This document shows positions 27,498 through 35,491 of a DNA stretch of 64,000 nt, in pieces. Both the position numbers and the translations under genes were made by a program. The notes under the pieces were generated by a model. The model had not been told where the DNA came from. It saw only the letters and a list, made by a program, of their open reading frames with translations, and made no database searches. The DNA is from Bacteroidota bacterium (GTDB lineage Bacteria > Bacteroidota > Bacteroidia > B-17B0 > Aurantibacillaceae), in the NCBI GenBank assembly GCA_030684395.1, contig JAUXTT010000040.1, positions 96,949 through 160,948 on the forward strand, read 5' to 3'. Position 1 is the first letter of the stretch, and each line of letters starts with the position of its first letter.

Positions 27498-27575
27498 GTT
27501 GCGGAGCGATTAAAACCAAATCCGGAGCAATTGGGAAACATTGCGGAACAATTAGGGAGTGATTGCGGAGCAATT
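27498..27575. repeat. Four 21-bp-spaced ATTGC-GGA-GCAAT repeats
   Basis: Copies begin at 27498, 27519, 27540 and 27562 (spacing 21, 21, 22). The consensus ATTGCGGAGCAATT is itself a perfect 5-bp inverted repeat around GGA; the last copy matches exactly and the others differ at one to three positions. A spacing of two helical turns would suit a row of bound proteins, but 21 bp is also seven codons, so a coding origin is possible. Confidence 0.7.
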
Positions 27576-27698
27576 GAAAACAGGCAATAAAAGTTAAGGA
27601 GGGTTAACGGATCAATAACGAAACCATTGATAAAATCATAAGTCTGCTTAAAAAACGGAGAAATATAGCTGATTTGGAAATAAAAAGATTCATTTCAG

Positions 27699-27731
27699 CT
27701 ATATCTCTACCTATATCTCCAGCTATATCTC
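27699..27731. repeat. 12-bp tandem repeat at the end of the truncated recombinase gene
   Basis: CTATATCTC recurs three times with a period of 12 bp (27699, 27711, 27723). The last copy includes the stop of the truncated recombinase; on its strand each unit reads GAGATATAG, so each unit carries an in-frame TAG. Confidence 0.75.
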
Positions 27732-29135
27732 TCGAATTTGTTCTACATTCGGTTCACTATCACCTAAAATGAATCCCGGGGCGATTTTTTTTACAACCAG
27801 TTGCTGTAAGTGCTTATTATAAAACAATCCTTCTGGAAAAATTGTGGACTGAATTATTCTTTTAACCTGTAAATCTCCAAAATGCCATACACGATGTAAA
27901 TTGGAAAGTAATTCTGTTGATCGTTCTTTTATTTTCCTTTTAATGTAAAGGCCTGTTTTAGCTTTATCCACTTCAGCTTCAACTTTTAATTTCTCAGCAT
28001 TTAGTTTATCTATATGTTTCAAATATAAATTTTCGGGAATTTCTCGCGAAATAAATCGTTCTTCCAAATCGTTAATTTTCCTCTTGATATTTGACAATGT
28101 AGTTGTAAAGCTTGCTGCATTTGCTCTATTCAACCTTTCAATTCTAATAAAATTGGAAAGAAATTCTTTTTGTACGTTAGGGTAATTAAAATTATCTATT
28201 CTTACTTGGCTAAGTAAGTTTTTAAATAGATCATGAATTTTAACTTGGCTTCTATTATTGCAACAACCAAGAAGCCTGCATTTATAATAATATAAGTTTT
28301 TCTTTTTTACTACGTAGCCGACAAAAGGTGATCCACAATCAAAACACCTCATTACAATTTTTAATGGTAACTCTGGACTATCCATGCCCCAAGTAGTTCC
28401 TTTTATCCTTTTACCTCTTAGAATTTCATTTACATCAAGAAATAATTCCTGTGAAATTAATTTTTCATGATTGCCATGTACTACTTTCCCTTGAAGAGAT
28501 CGTGATGATAGAATGCCGCAGTAAAAAGGATTCTGAAGGATTGAAGAAAGATTGCTCTTACCTATTTTTAATCCTAATGCGAGTAATCTGTCTATGATCG
28601 CAGATTGGGATAATCTCTCATAATAAAGCCATAAGAAAGCTTTTCTTAAAATTTCCCCTTCTTTATTAATGACTATTGATCTCTTGCTATTAATTCTAAT
28701 AATATCATATCCACGCGGAGGTTTTGTACACCAATCACCGCGCAATAGCATATTACGCATTCCGGTAATAGTTTTTTCTCTTCTTAATTGATTGTCATAC
28801 TCGCTAAAAATAAATTGAATGTTTTGCTGTAATGCGCCACTTGGAGTGCTAATGTCTGCCGGTTGCATTACCGAAATTAAATTTACTCCGACATTTTTTA
28901 GTTGTTCTGCAATGTAAATAGCATTTGCACCTGATCGCGAAAATCTATCAACACTAAAAACAAGAATGAAAGAAACTTTCTCCTTACTTCTTCTAACGAA
29001 TTTGAGCATGTTATTGAACTCAATTCGCTCATCGGTTTTCGCGCTTTCATACGTTCCACCAAATTGTCCTAAAATACGGTAGTGATTTTCTTTCGCGTAC
29101 TTTTCACATGCACTCTTTTGTGTGTCTAGGCTCAT
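27723..29135 (-). pseudogene. Serine recombinase lacking its catalytic N-terminus
   Basis: A 470-residue frame belonging to the large serine recombinases. It begins MSLDTQKSACEKYAKEN, which is the part that normally follows the YxRVSS catalytic segment, so the nucleophilic serine and first strand are missing. The rest is good: FSVDRFSRSG, a recombinase domain, a zinc ribbon (CFDCGSPF ... CRLLGCC) and a coiled coil. Just upstream the sequence changes to a methylase fragment, so the 5' end was lost by a rearrangement at about 29137. It is probably inactive alone. It is not close to the island integrase. Confidence 0.8.
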
Positions 29136-29136
29136 A

Positions 29137-29571
29137 TTATTCTCTGCCTGTTCTTTTGTAGAAACCCTGGTCTAACTTTGATATGGTCGCCTCGAGATTC
29201 TTGCGCCAAGCACCATATAACCACCATTTAGCTTTTACGGATTTATTCCAGGAGTTTTTTGATTCATCATACGTTTCCCTTTCAGGTTTGACAAGGCGTT
29301 CCACTATATCAAAACAATCGGGATATAATCGAGCCTTTTCCTCGCTCCAATCGAAGAAATTAATCACCCAACGTGATGGTTTTTGCTCTGGATCGTTATT
29401 CAGATCATCACCATTTAAGTAAGGAAATAGAATGTCATTATTGCGTGGATCTTTTATAATAAGCGCCTGAGCCTCTTCAACAGTTAGCACGAAGCCTGTA
29501 CCCAGCACAATATTCCCCTGAAAGCTTTTTCCGGAATTCTGCTTCAGAGGGAATGGATTTCCTATTATCAA
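29137..29571 (-). pseudogene. Fragment of an MmeI-type restriction-methylase
   Basis: A 144-residue piece from the target-recognition region of large type II restriction-methyltransferases. The diagnostic strings are GTGFVLTVEEAQALI, DPRNNDILFPYLNGDDLN and PSRWVINFFDWSEEKARLYP, then LVKPERE. Neither the endonuclease and methylase motifs nor the C-terminal end is present, and a stop codon sits directly before the TTG start. It is a relic left between two recombination junctions and has no function as it stands. Confidence 0.8.
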
Positions 29572-29587
29572 TGACTATCATTATTAT

Positions 29588-30259
29588 ATGATTCATACAC
29601 TTCACAATAATGAGAATACTGCAAGCAAGAGCCTGAGATCATTACGCACCTTCGTAAATATTGCACTCCGATATGGTTATATTAAAAACAATCCATTCAA
29701 ATTTATAACAATCAAAAAAGTGGATGGAAAGAGAGACTTCCTTACAAGTGAAGAATTAAACAAGCTCTCACAAGCTTACTTCACGGGCAAGATTATTAAA
29801 ACCATAGAAAAAGAGATCTTACAATATTTCTTATTCTCTTGCTACACAGGATTGCGATATTCCGATTTAAAGTCATTAAAAATGACCTCGATTGAGGAAA
29901 ATAAGGTCAGGATTAACATGCATAAAACCGGACATTTCATAAGCATTCCATTGATTCAAAAAGCTCTTGAACTTTTACCGGCAAAGACGGCCTCCGGTTC
30001 AGATCCTTTGTTTCGGATCTATTGCAACAAAGTAACCAACCGAATTCTAAAACAAGTTGGTCTGCGCTATGGAATTCCGAAGAAAGTAACGTGTCATGTC
30101 GCGAGGCATACTTTTGCCACTGTATCAATTACTCTCGGAATACCAATAGAGGTCGTCAGTAAATTGCTGGGGCATACAAATCTTAAAACAACTCAGGTAT
30201 ACGCGAAAATTGTTGACAGCGTGAAAGAAAGAGAAATGGAGAAATGGAATAAATTATAA
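29588..30259 (+). pseudogene. Tyrosine recombinase missing its N-terminal arm domain
   Basis: A 223-residue C-terminal portion of a phage-integrase-type recombinase. All catalytic residues are present: Arg in CYTGLRYSDL, HxxR in CHVARHTFAT, His in LLGHTNLKTTQVYAKI, where Tyr is the nucleophile. Family members in Bacteroidota have about 400 residues with an arm-binding and a SAM-like domain; here most of that is gone and the plus-strand frame is cut at about 29575, next to the methylase relic. It is the only plus-strand gene in the island. It is likely inactive in site choice, though the catalytic core is intact. Confidence 0.75.
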
Positions 30260-30280
30260 ATACGTCAGCATCCTTTCGGT

Positions 30281-31207
30281 TTAGGCCAATTCATAACTAT
30301 CTTTTAAAAATTCGAGGATGAGTTTATCCTTCATTTTTGTTTTTGGTAAATTAAACCCGATTGGGTTCGCTCCCGCGTTATATTTATAAGACCATGATAA
30401 TTCAATTCCTATTGTTTCCATTTTTTTAGACCATTCTCTGAATCTTTCCGAAGGCTCATCTAATGTTCCAGTTGAATTATCGGGGAGGTAGATATAGAAA
30501 CCATCAGAACGAGGCCACATAGGAAGCCAAGCTCTTTTTCCTTTTTTCAATGAGATATAACTGTTAGCGGTATAGTCTATTCGCGATGGCCCCACATTTT
30601 TATCACAGTACTCATACATTTCTTTCGTTGTATCAACAAACTTGTCATTTTCTTTTTGTCGCCACCAATCTTCATCGCGCGGCATGATAGATTTTCCTTC
30701 CGCAATATTAACAATACCACCTTGCTCCACTAAATCATCCGGCTGTGCAATAACTTCTGATTTGCATGTAACGATATTTTCTCCCGTGGCGGTTGTCAAT
30801 TGAAGAGTGCGTAATTCAATGCAAATAAAAGGCAAAAACTGAGGTAATGTTTCCAAAACTGTTTTGTATCTTCCTTGCAAGTTCTCGGCAACTAATACTG
30901 CGAAATGAAGGGAGTTGGGATTTTTTGTTCTTTCTCTTGCCCAATAATCGAGTACTCTAAATCCATGATCCGCATCACATTCACCAAGCATTACTTCAAT
31001 TTCATAGTAAGTATTTGTCGGACGATTATAGCCTAATATATCCAACCGCCCACCTTTATTTTTATAATGATGAACCTCTTGCGCTATAATTTCAAATGGC
31101 CCAATGCCAAGTCTTTCCGGCTTTTCCACAATCCATTTATGAACCCAATCTTCGTTTCTTCCGGTTTCTTTTACGGAAACTAATTTATTATCGAGGTATG
31201 TTGTCAT
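30281..31207 (-). CDS. Nuclease-like protein (NucS/PD-(D/E)XK-like N-terminus)
   Basis: A 308-residue cytosolic protein. The N-terminal half resembles the NucS/DUF91 type of PD-(D/E)XK fold: NEDWVHKWIVEKPERLG as an entry helix, then GGRLDILGYN with the aspartate and YYEIEVMLGE with the acidic pair, then DHGFRVLDYWARER. The lysine expected after the second acidic motif is replaced (EIEVM), so activity is uncertain. The C-terminal half (WWRQKENDKFVDTTKEMYEY onward) has no fold I recognise. It is the last gene of the unit that begins with the winged-helix regulator, 20 bp after the nucleotidyltransferase. Confidence 0.55.
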   Translation of the reverse strand: MTTYLDNKLVSVKETGRNEDWVHKWIVEKPERLGIGPFEIIAQEVHHYKNKGGRLDILGYNRPTNTYYEIEVMLGECDADHGFRVLDYWARERTKNPNSLHFAVLVAENLQGRYKTVLETLPQFLPFICIELRTLQLTTATGENIVTCKSEVIAQPDDLVEQGGIVNIAEGKSIMPRDEDWWRQKENDKFVDTTKEMYEYCDKNVGPSRIDYTANSYISLKKGKRAWLPMWPRSDGFYIYLPDNSTGTLDEPSERFREWSKKMETIGIELSWSYKYNAGANPIGFNLPKTKMKDKLILEFLKDSYELA

Positions 31208-31227
31208 TTATTTAATATTAATGTGTT

Positions 31228-32001
31228 TTATTTTGCTTTCAGATTAAAATTTTTCAAAAGCCTATTAAATAGCTCTTCAGCGTTTGCTGATCCTAATCCC
31301 ATTTCTTTAAAAATAGCTTTGTCCGGTACATCATTTGCAATAGCATTAGAAAATTCTTGCATGTGATCTTTAATACCCTGCGGTAATTCAAAGATGTCCT
31401 TTTCAGTAAGCAATACCGCCAACCTAAAAACATCCGCTTTGTGTTTGCGAATGTGCTTTTCATCTTCTTTTATACCTTTCGCTTTCCTTTCGGTCATTTC
31501 AAGAAAAGCTTTTGCTTTAAGGCAAATGAGAGCTTCTGTATTGGCAAGATGCAAACCATCATTTAAAGCACTGTGCTTAATCATGAAGTTGTAATAATCG
31601 TCCCTTAAAAGAATCGCAGAGAGATTTGAGAGATCGTCATCGACTGGAATAGGAGTGATATGAATGCTTTCATCCAACTCAATTATTTCTGGCTTGCGGG
31701 AAAACAATTCAATTTGATAAGGAAATTCTTTGTTTTCAGGTTTTGTAAAGCGATAGTACTTTTTATCGTCATTACTTTTCTCGTTCCGCTCGTAGTTACC
31801 GTCTTTAATAAATTTCCAAAACTGTTTTACAAACTCAGGAGATAATGCTTCCACCACAAGTATAATATCAATATCCCTTGTCGCTCTTGGCTTAAAACCG
31901 GCCTCTTCAATTTTTATATCACATGCCGTACCTCCAATAATTACATAATTATCTGGGTAATCTTTAAAATATTCTTTGAATTTATCTAATCCTACTACCA
32001 T
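31228..32001 (-). CDS. AbiEii-like nucleotidyltransferase (candidate toxin)
   Basis: A 257-residue nucleotidyltransferase-fold protein. The core motif is IIGGTACDIKIEE followed by RATRDIDIILVVEAL: the GG...RxTxDID pattern of the AbiEii/AbiGii group, with the metal-binding aspartates in DID. In type IV AbiE systems such enzymes transfer nucleotides to tRNA and stop growth during phage infection. Its start overlaps the end of the winged-helix gene by seven bases, as in toxin-antitoxin pairs. Another possibility is a nucleotidyltransferase with a metabolic role, which the mobile setting makes less likely. Confidence 0.72.
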   Translation of the reverse strand: MVVGLDKFKEYFKDYPDNYVIIGGTACDIKIEEAGFKPRATRDIDIILVVEALSPEFVKQFWKFIKDGNYERNEKSNDDKKYYRFTKPENKEFPYQIELFSRKPEIIELDESIHITPIPVDDDLSNLSAILLRDDYYNFMIKHSALNDGLHLANTEALICLKAKAFLEMTERKAKGIKEDEKHIRKHKADVFRLAVLLTEKDIFELPQGIKDHMQEFSNAIANDVPDKAIFKEMGLGSANAEELFNRLLKNFNLKAK

Positions 32002-32993
32002 ATATATTTTTCTATAATTTGTTCTAATGCCATTTCAATTCTCTCATCTTGATTGTCTTTCAAGCTCAAGTATAGTGAAAGAGGATCTACGTTGCTTCCT
32101 TCAGTAATACCTTCCGTTAATTTTTTGGGATTATATTTCCATACTTCTAAACAATAGTTGCCTTCATTTTCATTTTCGTTTACAAGCAATTCCTTCTTTT
32201 GTAAATCATAAAAAATAGTTTTTTCAACTGCATAGTATTTTTGTTTGCTTGGGTTCATGTCACTGTATTCCGGCAAAGCAGAAGTGTTTGCCAGGCACAT
32301 AAAACCTTCCGGCTTTTCATCCACAAAAACTCTTTTCAATACAGGAGTAACCATAATTGGTAATGCTTCATTCCACAATTCACTACGTTGCGGATATTTA
32401 AAATGCAAATATTTTTCTTTTGTACCTTTTGTTTCACACAGTTCGTGACTTACTAAATTCTCTACCGCCTTTGTTATAGCCATTTGGGTATAATCAAATT
32501 TTTTAGCCAACTCCTTAAATGTGTATTCCTCTATTTGCCTTTTTTCGTAGCGGTGAAGAATATAATACAGAAGCAAATATTGAGCAGAGGGTAATAATTT
32601 TTCCGTCTTTTTCTTTTGCTTAACTCCTTTATTATTCTCATTTAAATTTATCAATAAATCCGGCAAAAAAACTTGCTTGTTCGGAACTATGAAATTAATC
32701 CCGGCTTCTATCAGTCTTTTGCGCTCTAACGCGGTGACATTTTGAGCCACTAAAGCGACTTCTTTATTAAAATCTTTTTTAACAACCTGTAATTGTTGTT
32801 TCGTTTGAGTAATATTAAAATTATCGTGCTGAACATCAACCAGAATAAAATCCCTACTGTACAGCGTTAAACGGTAAAATTTAAAGGTGCTTGTTAAGTA
32901 ATAGGGCATTATCGCTAATTCCTGCTTTGTTAAAGGAGTAACCTTAGCTTCTATGCCTAATAGTTTCTGTAAATATGCTTCAATCTGTTCCAT
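31995..32993 (-). CDS. Winged-helix regulator, candidate antitoxin
   Basis: A 332-residue protein. I start it at ATG 32993 (MEQIEAYLQKLLGIEAKV); the frame is open 13 codons further from a TTG, but that part lies inside the operator repeats. A winged-helix region of MarR type is centred near residues 145-205 (YTFKELAKKFDYTQMAITKA, then VENLVSHELCETKG). It precedes and overlaps the nucleotidyltransferase, the arrangement of AbiEi-type antitoxins, and has symmetrical repeats over its own promoter, so it most likely represses its own transcription. It is larger than a simple MarR protein; the N-terminal 140 residues are unassigned. Confidence 0.6.
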   Translation of the reverse strand: MEQIEAYLQKLLGIEAKVTPLTKQELAIMPYYLTSTFKFYRLTLYSRDFILVDVQHDNFNITQTKQQLQVVKKDFNKEVALVAQNVTALERKRLIEAGINFIVPNKQVFLPDLLINLNENNKGVKQKKKTEKLLPSAQYLLLYYILHRYEKRQIEEYTFKELAKKFDYTQMAITKAVENLVSHELCETKGTKEKYLHFKYPQRSELWNEALPIMVTPVLKRVFVDEKPEGFMCLANTSALPEYSDMNPSKQKYYAVEKTIFYDLQKKELLVNENENEGNYCLEVWKYNPKKLTEGITEGSNVDPLSLYLSLKDNQDERIEMALEQIIEKYIW

Positions 32994-33006
32994 TGATCTA
33001 ACAAAG

Positions 33007-33061
33007 ATAATAAACCTATAATAAACTAACAAGGTTTATTATACAAATATAGGTTTATTAT
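33007..33061 (-). promoter_or_regulatory. Promoter embedded in four operator half-sites
   Basis: ATAATAAACC (33007), ATAATAAAC (33018), and the exact inverted copies GGTTTATTAT (33033 and 33052) surround a minus-strand -7 box TATATTTG (33044-33051). The repeats cover the box and the expected start site. This is the pattern of an autoregulated toxin-antitoxin promoter, with the winged-helix protein as the obvious candidate to bind. Confidence 0.7.
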
Positions 33062-33069
33062 ACTGTTAA

Positions 33070-33837
33070 TCAATCAATTATAATTATTTTATTATTAACA
33101 AAGGTTGGGTTTTCGTTATATTTTACATAACCCAATTGGTTAGTTAGCATTTTAGTATTGCCAATATTGAAATCAGAAGTATTAGTATGGTGATGGCCGT
33201 AAATCCAATAATCAATATTAGAAGGCTCAATAAGATCAAATAACTCAACAGCGAAGGCTTCGCTCAATACATCTCCCTTATATTTTTCCGGATAATTCAT
33301 AAAGGTTGGGGCATGATGAGTGACGACAATAGTTTTTCCCGCGTGATCTTTGGTTATTTCATGTTCTATAAAATCGCGCGACTCATTATGAAACTGATTA
33401 AATTGGGAAGTAGAAAACCGCGAGCCGTTATATTTTATAACCTGAAAATCACTCATTCCTCTTTCAATCTGCCATTCGTATGCAGGGCTTATCTTTGACC
33501 AAAGAGTAGAGAAAATTAATCGCAAATTGTTTTGAAGCAAAGCACAATTATTAACCAAAAACAAATTGCTTCTTATTTTTTCATTGAATGATCCGCTTTT
33601 CATTGCTGCGTCAAAATAATAATATTCATGGTTGCCAGGTATCCAATAGACGGTTTCAAATTTATCAGAGATCTCATTAAAAAAAGCATCGTGTTTATTC
33701 ATTTCCGCAAAAGGCACAATGTCTCCGGCAAGCAGAAGAATATCACCTTCTGCTTTCAAAGGGTTTGCTTTAAGAAATTCCTTGTTTTCGCGGAACTCTA
33801 AATGTAAGTCGGAACAATATTGAATCTTTAAAGACAT
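33070..33837 (-). CDS. Calcineurin-like metallophosphoesterase
   Basis: A 255-residue cytosolic phosphoesterase with two-metal active site motifs in order: IQYCSDLHLEF (DxH), LLLAGDIVPF (GD), WIPGNHEYYY (GNHE), VVTHHAPTF (H) and YWIYGHHHTN (GHxH). All metal ligands are there. The substrate class (nucleotide, nucleic acid or protein phosphate) cannot be read from the sequence. It lies 9 bp after the 466-residue nuclease-like gene and should be co-transcribed with it, which hints at a joint role in defence. Confidence 0.85.
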   Translation of the reverse strand: MSLKIQYCSDLHLEFRENKEFLKANPLKAEGDILLLAGDIVPFAEMNKHDAFFNEISDKFETVYWIPGNHEYYYFDAAMKSGSFNEKIRSNLFLVNNCALLQNNLRLIFSTLWSKISPAYEWQIERGMSDFQVIKYNGSRFSTSQFNQFHNESRDFIEHEITKDHAGKTIVVTHHAPTFMNYPEKYKGDVLSEAFAVELFDLIEPSNIDYWIYGHHHTNTSDFNIGNTKMLTNQLGYVKYNENPTFVNNKIIIID

Positions 33838-33846
33838 TCTAATAAA

Positions 33847-35247
33847 CTAATCAGTTGTAGTAAGTACCATTGTGAAAGAAGATAAAACATCATAAGGTTG
33901 AGTATAACCAAACACTTTTTTATCGGCTTTGTCAAAATATATATGAGAAATATTGCTAAATAATTCTCTATCTAAAGGGAATTTTGCGTCCGGATTATGA
34001 TACATAACAAGACCATCAGACCAAGACTCTTCATAATCGGGAGAATCCACATCTGAAACTTTTATAATGGGTTCAGTAGCGAAAGGATCAGGATCATAAA
34101 CAATACTTTGACGTAACATTCTTATTTTACTTCCTCCCAAGCCGGCTAATTTTCCCATTCTATTAAAAGTAGTTAGAGTTGCGTTATTCGTGAATAAAAC
34201 AGCACTTACATTTTCTGCATCGGGCAGTCCAAAGAAGTTTGATGGAATAGTTTTGTTTTTCCATGTATGCGAAATTATTTCTTCTGTAATCGGCTCAACC
34301 CCTGATTCAGTCTGCTTAACCTCCATAACAATTTTACCGTCTTTGTCAATAGAAGATTTCATTCTGATGCCATATAAATAATCGATTAATGCATTTCGAG
34401 ACCAAGTCATTGAACCCAAATTATCCATTGAAGCAGCCATGTGAAAATCATGTATCGCAATTATAAAAGGCTTTCCTTTAACATGCTCCTTTTCCCAATA
34501 CTTCTTCTGCAACTTACTAAATAAAGAACTTCCAAATTTTATTGGCATATAATCTCTGCTTAAAAGATAGGATTCCCTTGGGTTTTTTGGAGGCGGTTCA
34601 TCAAAATCTTTGCTTGGATTAACTGTTACTGCCTCTATAGAACAGGGGCAGCCAAAATAGGTAAGGACGTAATCTGGAGCCTGGAAATTATTGTCAATTG
34701 TAAATCCGGAACTATGTAAGAAAATATACAAATACAGTTCCCATAATCGAGCATCAAATCCGGTGGTTTGAAAATCCTTAATATAATTTCCATCCACGTC
34801 AACATAACTGTAAGCAATTTCCTTAATAATATTTCTTGCAGCTTCGTAAGATTTTTTTTCAATTAGAAGTTTGAAATATGGATGAAGTTTTTCGTTTGAA
34901 ACTTTTGGAATAAGTATCTCGTTAGTAATATGTTTTTCATCACCCTGTGGATACAATTCATTATTATCGTCTTTATACGATTCTAATTTTACCTTCAGTT
35001 TTTCGATAGCCTCTTCCTTTGTAGCATAAAATCTGTCTGGCAAATCGATTGCCCTAAATACCTTTCTCGCATCTCTTCCCAAAACAACAAATCCATAGTC
35101 CTGATCTGTAAAATCTTTTATAATTGTCCCTAATAGCTTTTTATCAAATGCCTCAAACCAAGCAACCTCAGATGAAATAATCCCTAAAAAAGGATCTCTG
35201 ACATAGCAAAAGGCATTAAATTGGCGTATTGTGACTTCCCGAATCAT
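33847..35247 (-). CDS. Putative PD-(D/E)XK-like nuclease of unknown family
   Basis: A 466-residue protein with no named family that I can give with certainty. Near residues 165-215 it has DARLWELYLYIFLHSSGF, then NNFQAPDYVLTYFG and CSIEAVTVNPS: a helix with Glu, a PD motif and an ExV/T motif, the order of some restriction-nuclease-like folds (E...PD...ExT). The C-terminal half has a strand-rich part (NVSAVLFTNNATLTTFNRMG) and no recognised motif. There is no signal peptide. It heads a two-gene unit with the metallophosphoesterase at the right end of the island. The nuclease reading is an inference from three short motifs. Confidence 0.45.
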   Translation of the reverse strand: MIREVTIRQFNAFCYVRDPFLGIISSEVAWFEAFDKKLLGTIIKDFTDQDYGFVVLGRDARKVFRAIDLPDRFYATKEEAIEKLKVKLESYKDDNNELYPQGDEKHITNEILIPKVSNEKLHPYFKLLIEKKSYEAARNIIKEIAYSYVDVDGNYIKDFQTTGFDARLWELYLYIFLHSSGFTIDNNFQAPDYVLTYFGCPCSIEAVTVNPSKDFDEPPPKNPRESYLLSRDYMPIKFGSSLFSKLQKKYWEKEHVKGKPFIIAIHDFHMAASMDNLGSMTWSRNALIDYLYGIRMKSSIDKDGKIVMEVKQTESGVEPITEEIISHTWKNKTIPSNFFGLPDAENVSAVLFTNNATLTTFNRMGKLAGLGGSKIRMLRQSIVYDPDPFATEPIIKVSDVDSPDYEESWSDGLVMYHNPDAKFPLDRELFSNISHIYFDKADKKVFGYTQPYDVLSSFTMVLTTTD

Positions 35248-35262
35248 CTGATTTTTTTACAA

Positions 35263-35270
35263 CAAATTTA
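35263..35270 (-). promoter_or_regulatory. Promoter -7 box of the right-end island unit
   Basis: On the minus strand this reads TAAATTTG, a TAnnTTTG box, 15 bp before the ATG at 35247. Inverted repeats stand just upstream (35286-35351), where they could affect this promoter. Confidence 0.55.
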
Positions 35271-35285
35271 ATACATTAATGGTTG

Positions 35286-35351
35286 AACTACTCGAAAAAT
35301 TCGAGTAGTTGCGCCCTTTAGGATTAAAGGGATGTTCACGATAACGTGAAC
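35286..35351. repeat. Three adjacent perfect inverted repeats near the island right end
   Basis: AACTACTCGAA/TTCGAGTAGTT around AAA (35286-35310), CCCTTTA/TAAAGGG around GGAT (35314-35331) and GTTCACG/CGTGAAC around ATAA (35334-35351). A further CGTGAAC half-site is at 35362. They differ in sequence from one another and have no T-run, so a row of three protein-binding sites or a folded single strand is more likely than terminators. They lie about 140-200 bp inside the right core. Confidence 0.75.
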
Positions 35352-35491
35352 AAATGAAATTCGTGAACAGAAAATTTTGAAGAGGTAAAGGGACGGTTTT
35401 TATTAGGTTTTGTTTAATCTGATAAATATTTCTTTAAATTAGCCAAAACTTGAAGTTCTTCTATAATGGTGTTTGAAATTTGGTCGGTGAA

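Larger units (their letters stand above)
27112..27722. other. Non-coding stretch between the two serine recombinases
   Basis: No convincing gene. It contains the promoter and operator of the recombinase unit (27185-27205), an array of four 21-bp-spaced repeats (27498-27575) and a 12-bp tandem repeat (27699-27731). The repeat array read on the plus strand gives a 7-residue periodic peptide (AERLKPN, PEQLGNI, AEQLGSD), and INNETIDKIISLLKKRRN appears in another frame after it, so it could also be wreckage of a gene with a repeat-rich tail. Confidence 0.6.

Noticed and set aside
27498..27575. Possible CRISPR array
   Set aside because: The units are only 14 bp with 7-8 bp between them; CRISPR repeats are longer with 25-40 bp spacers, and no cas genes are present.
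32994..33032. TTG start giving a 345-residue winged-helix protein
   Set aside because: Those 13 codons are made of the operator repeats, and the expected transcript start lies within them; the ATG at 32993 is better.
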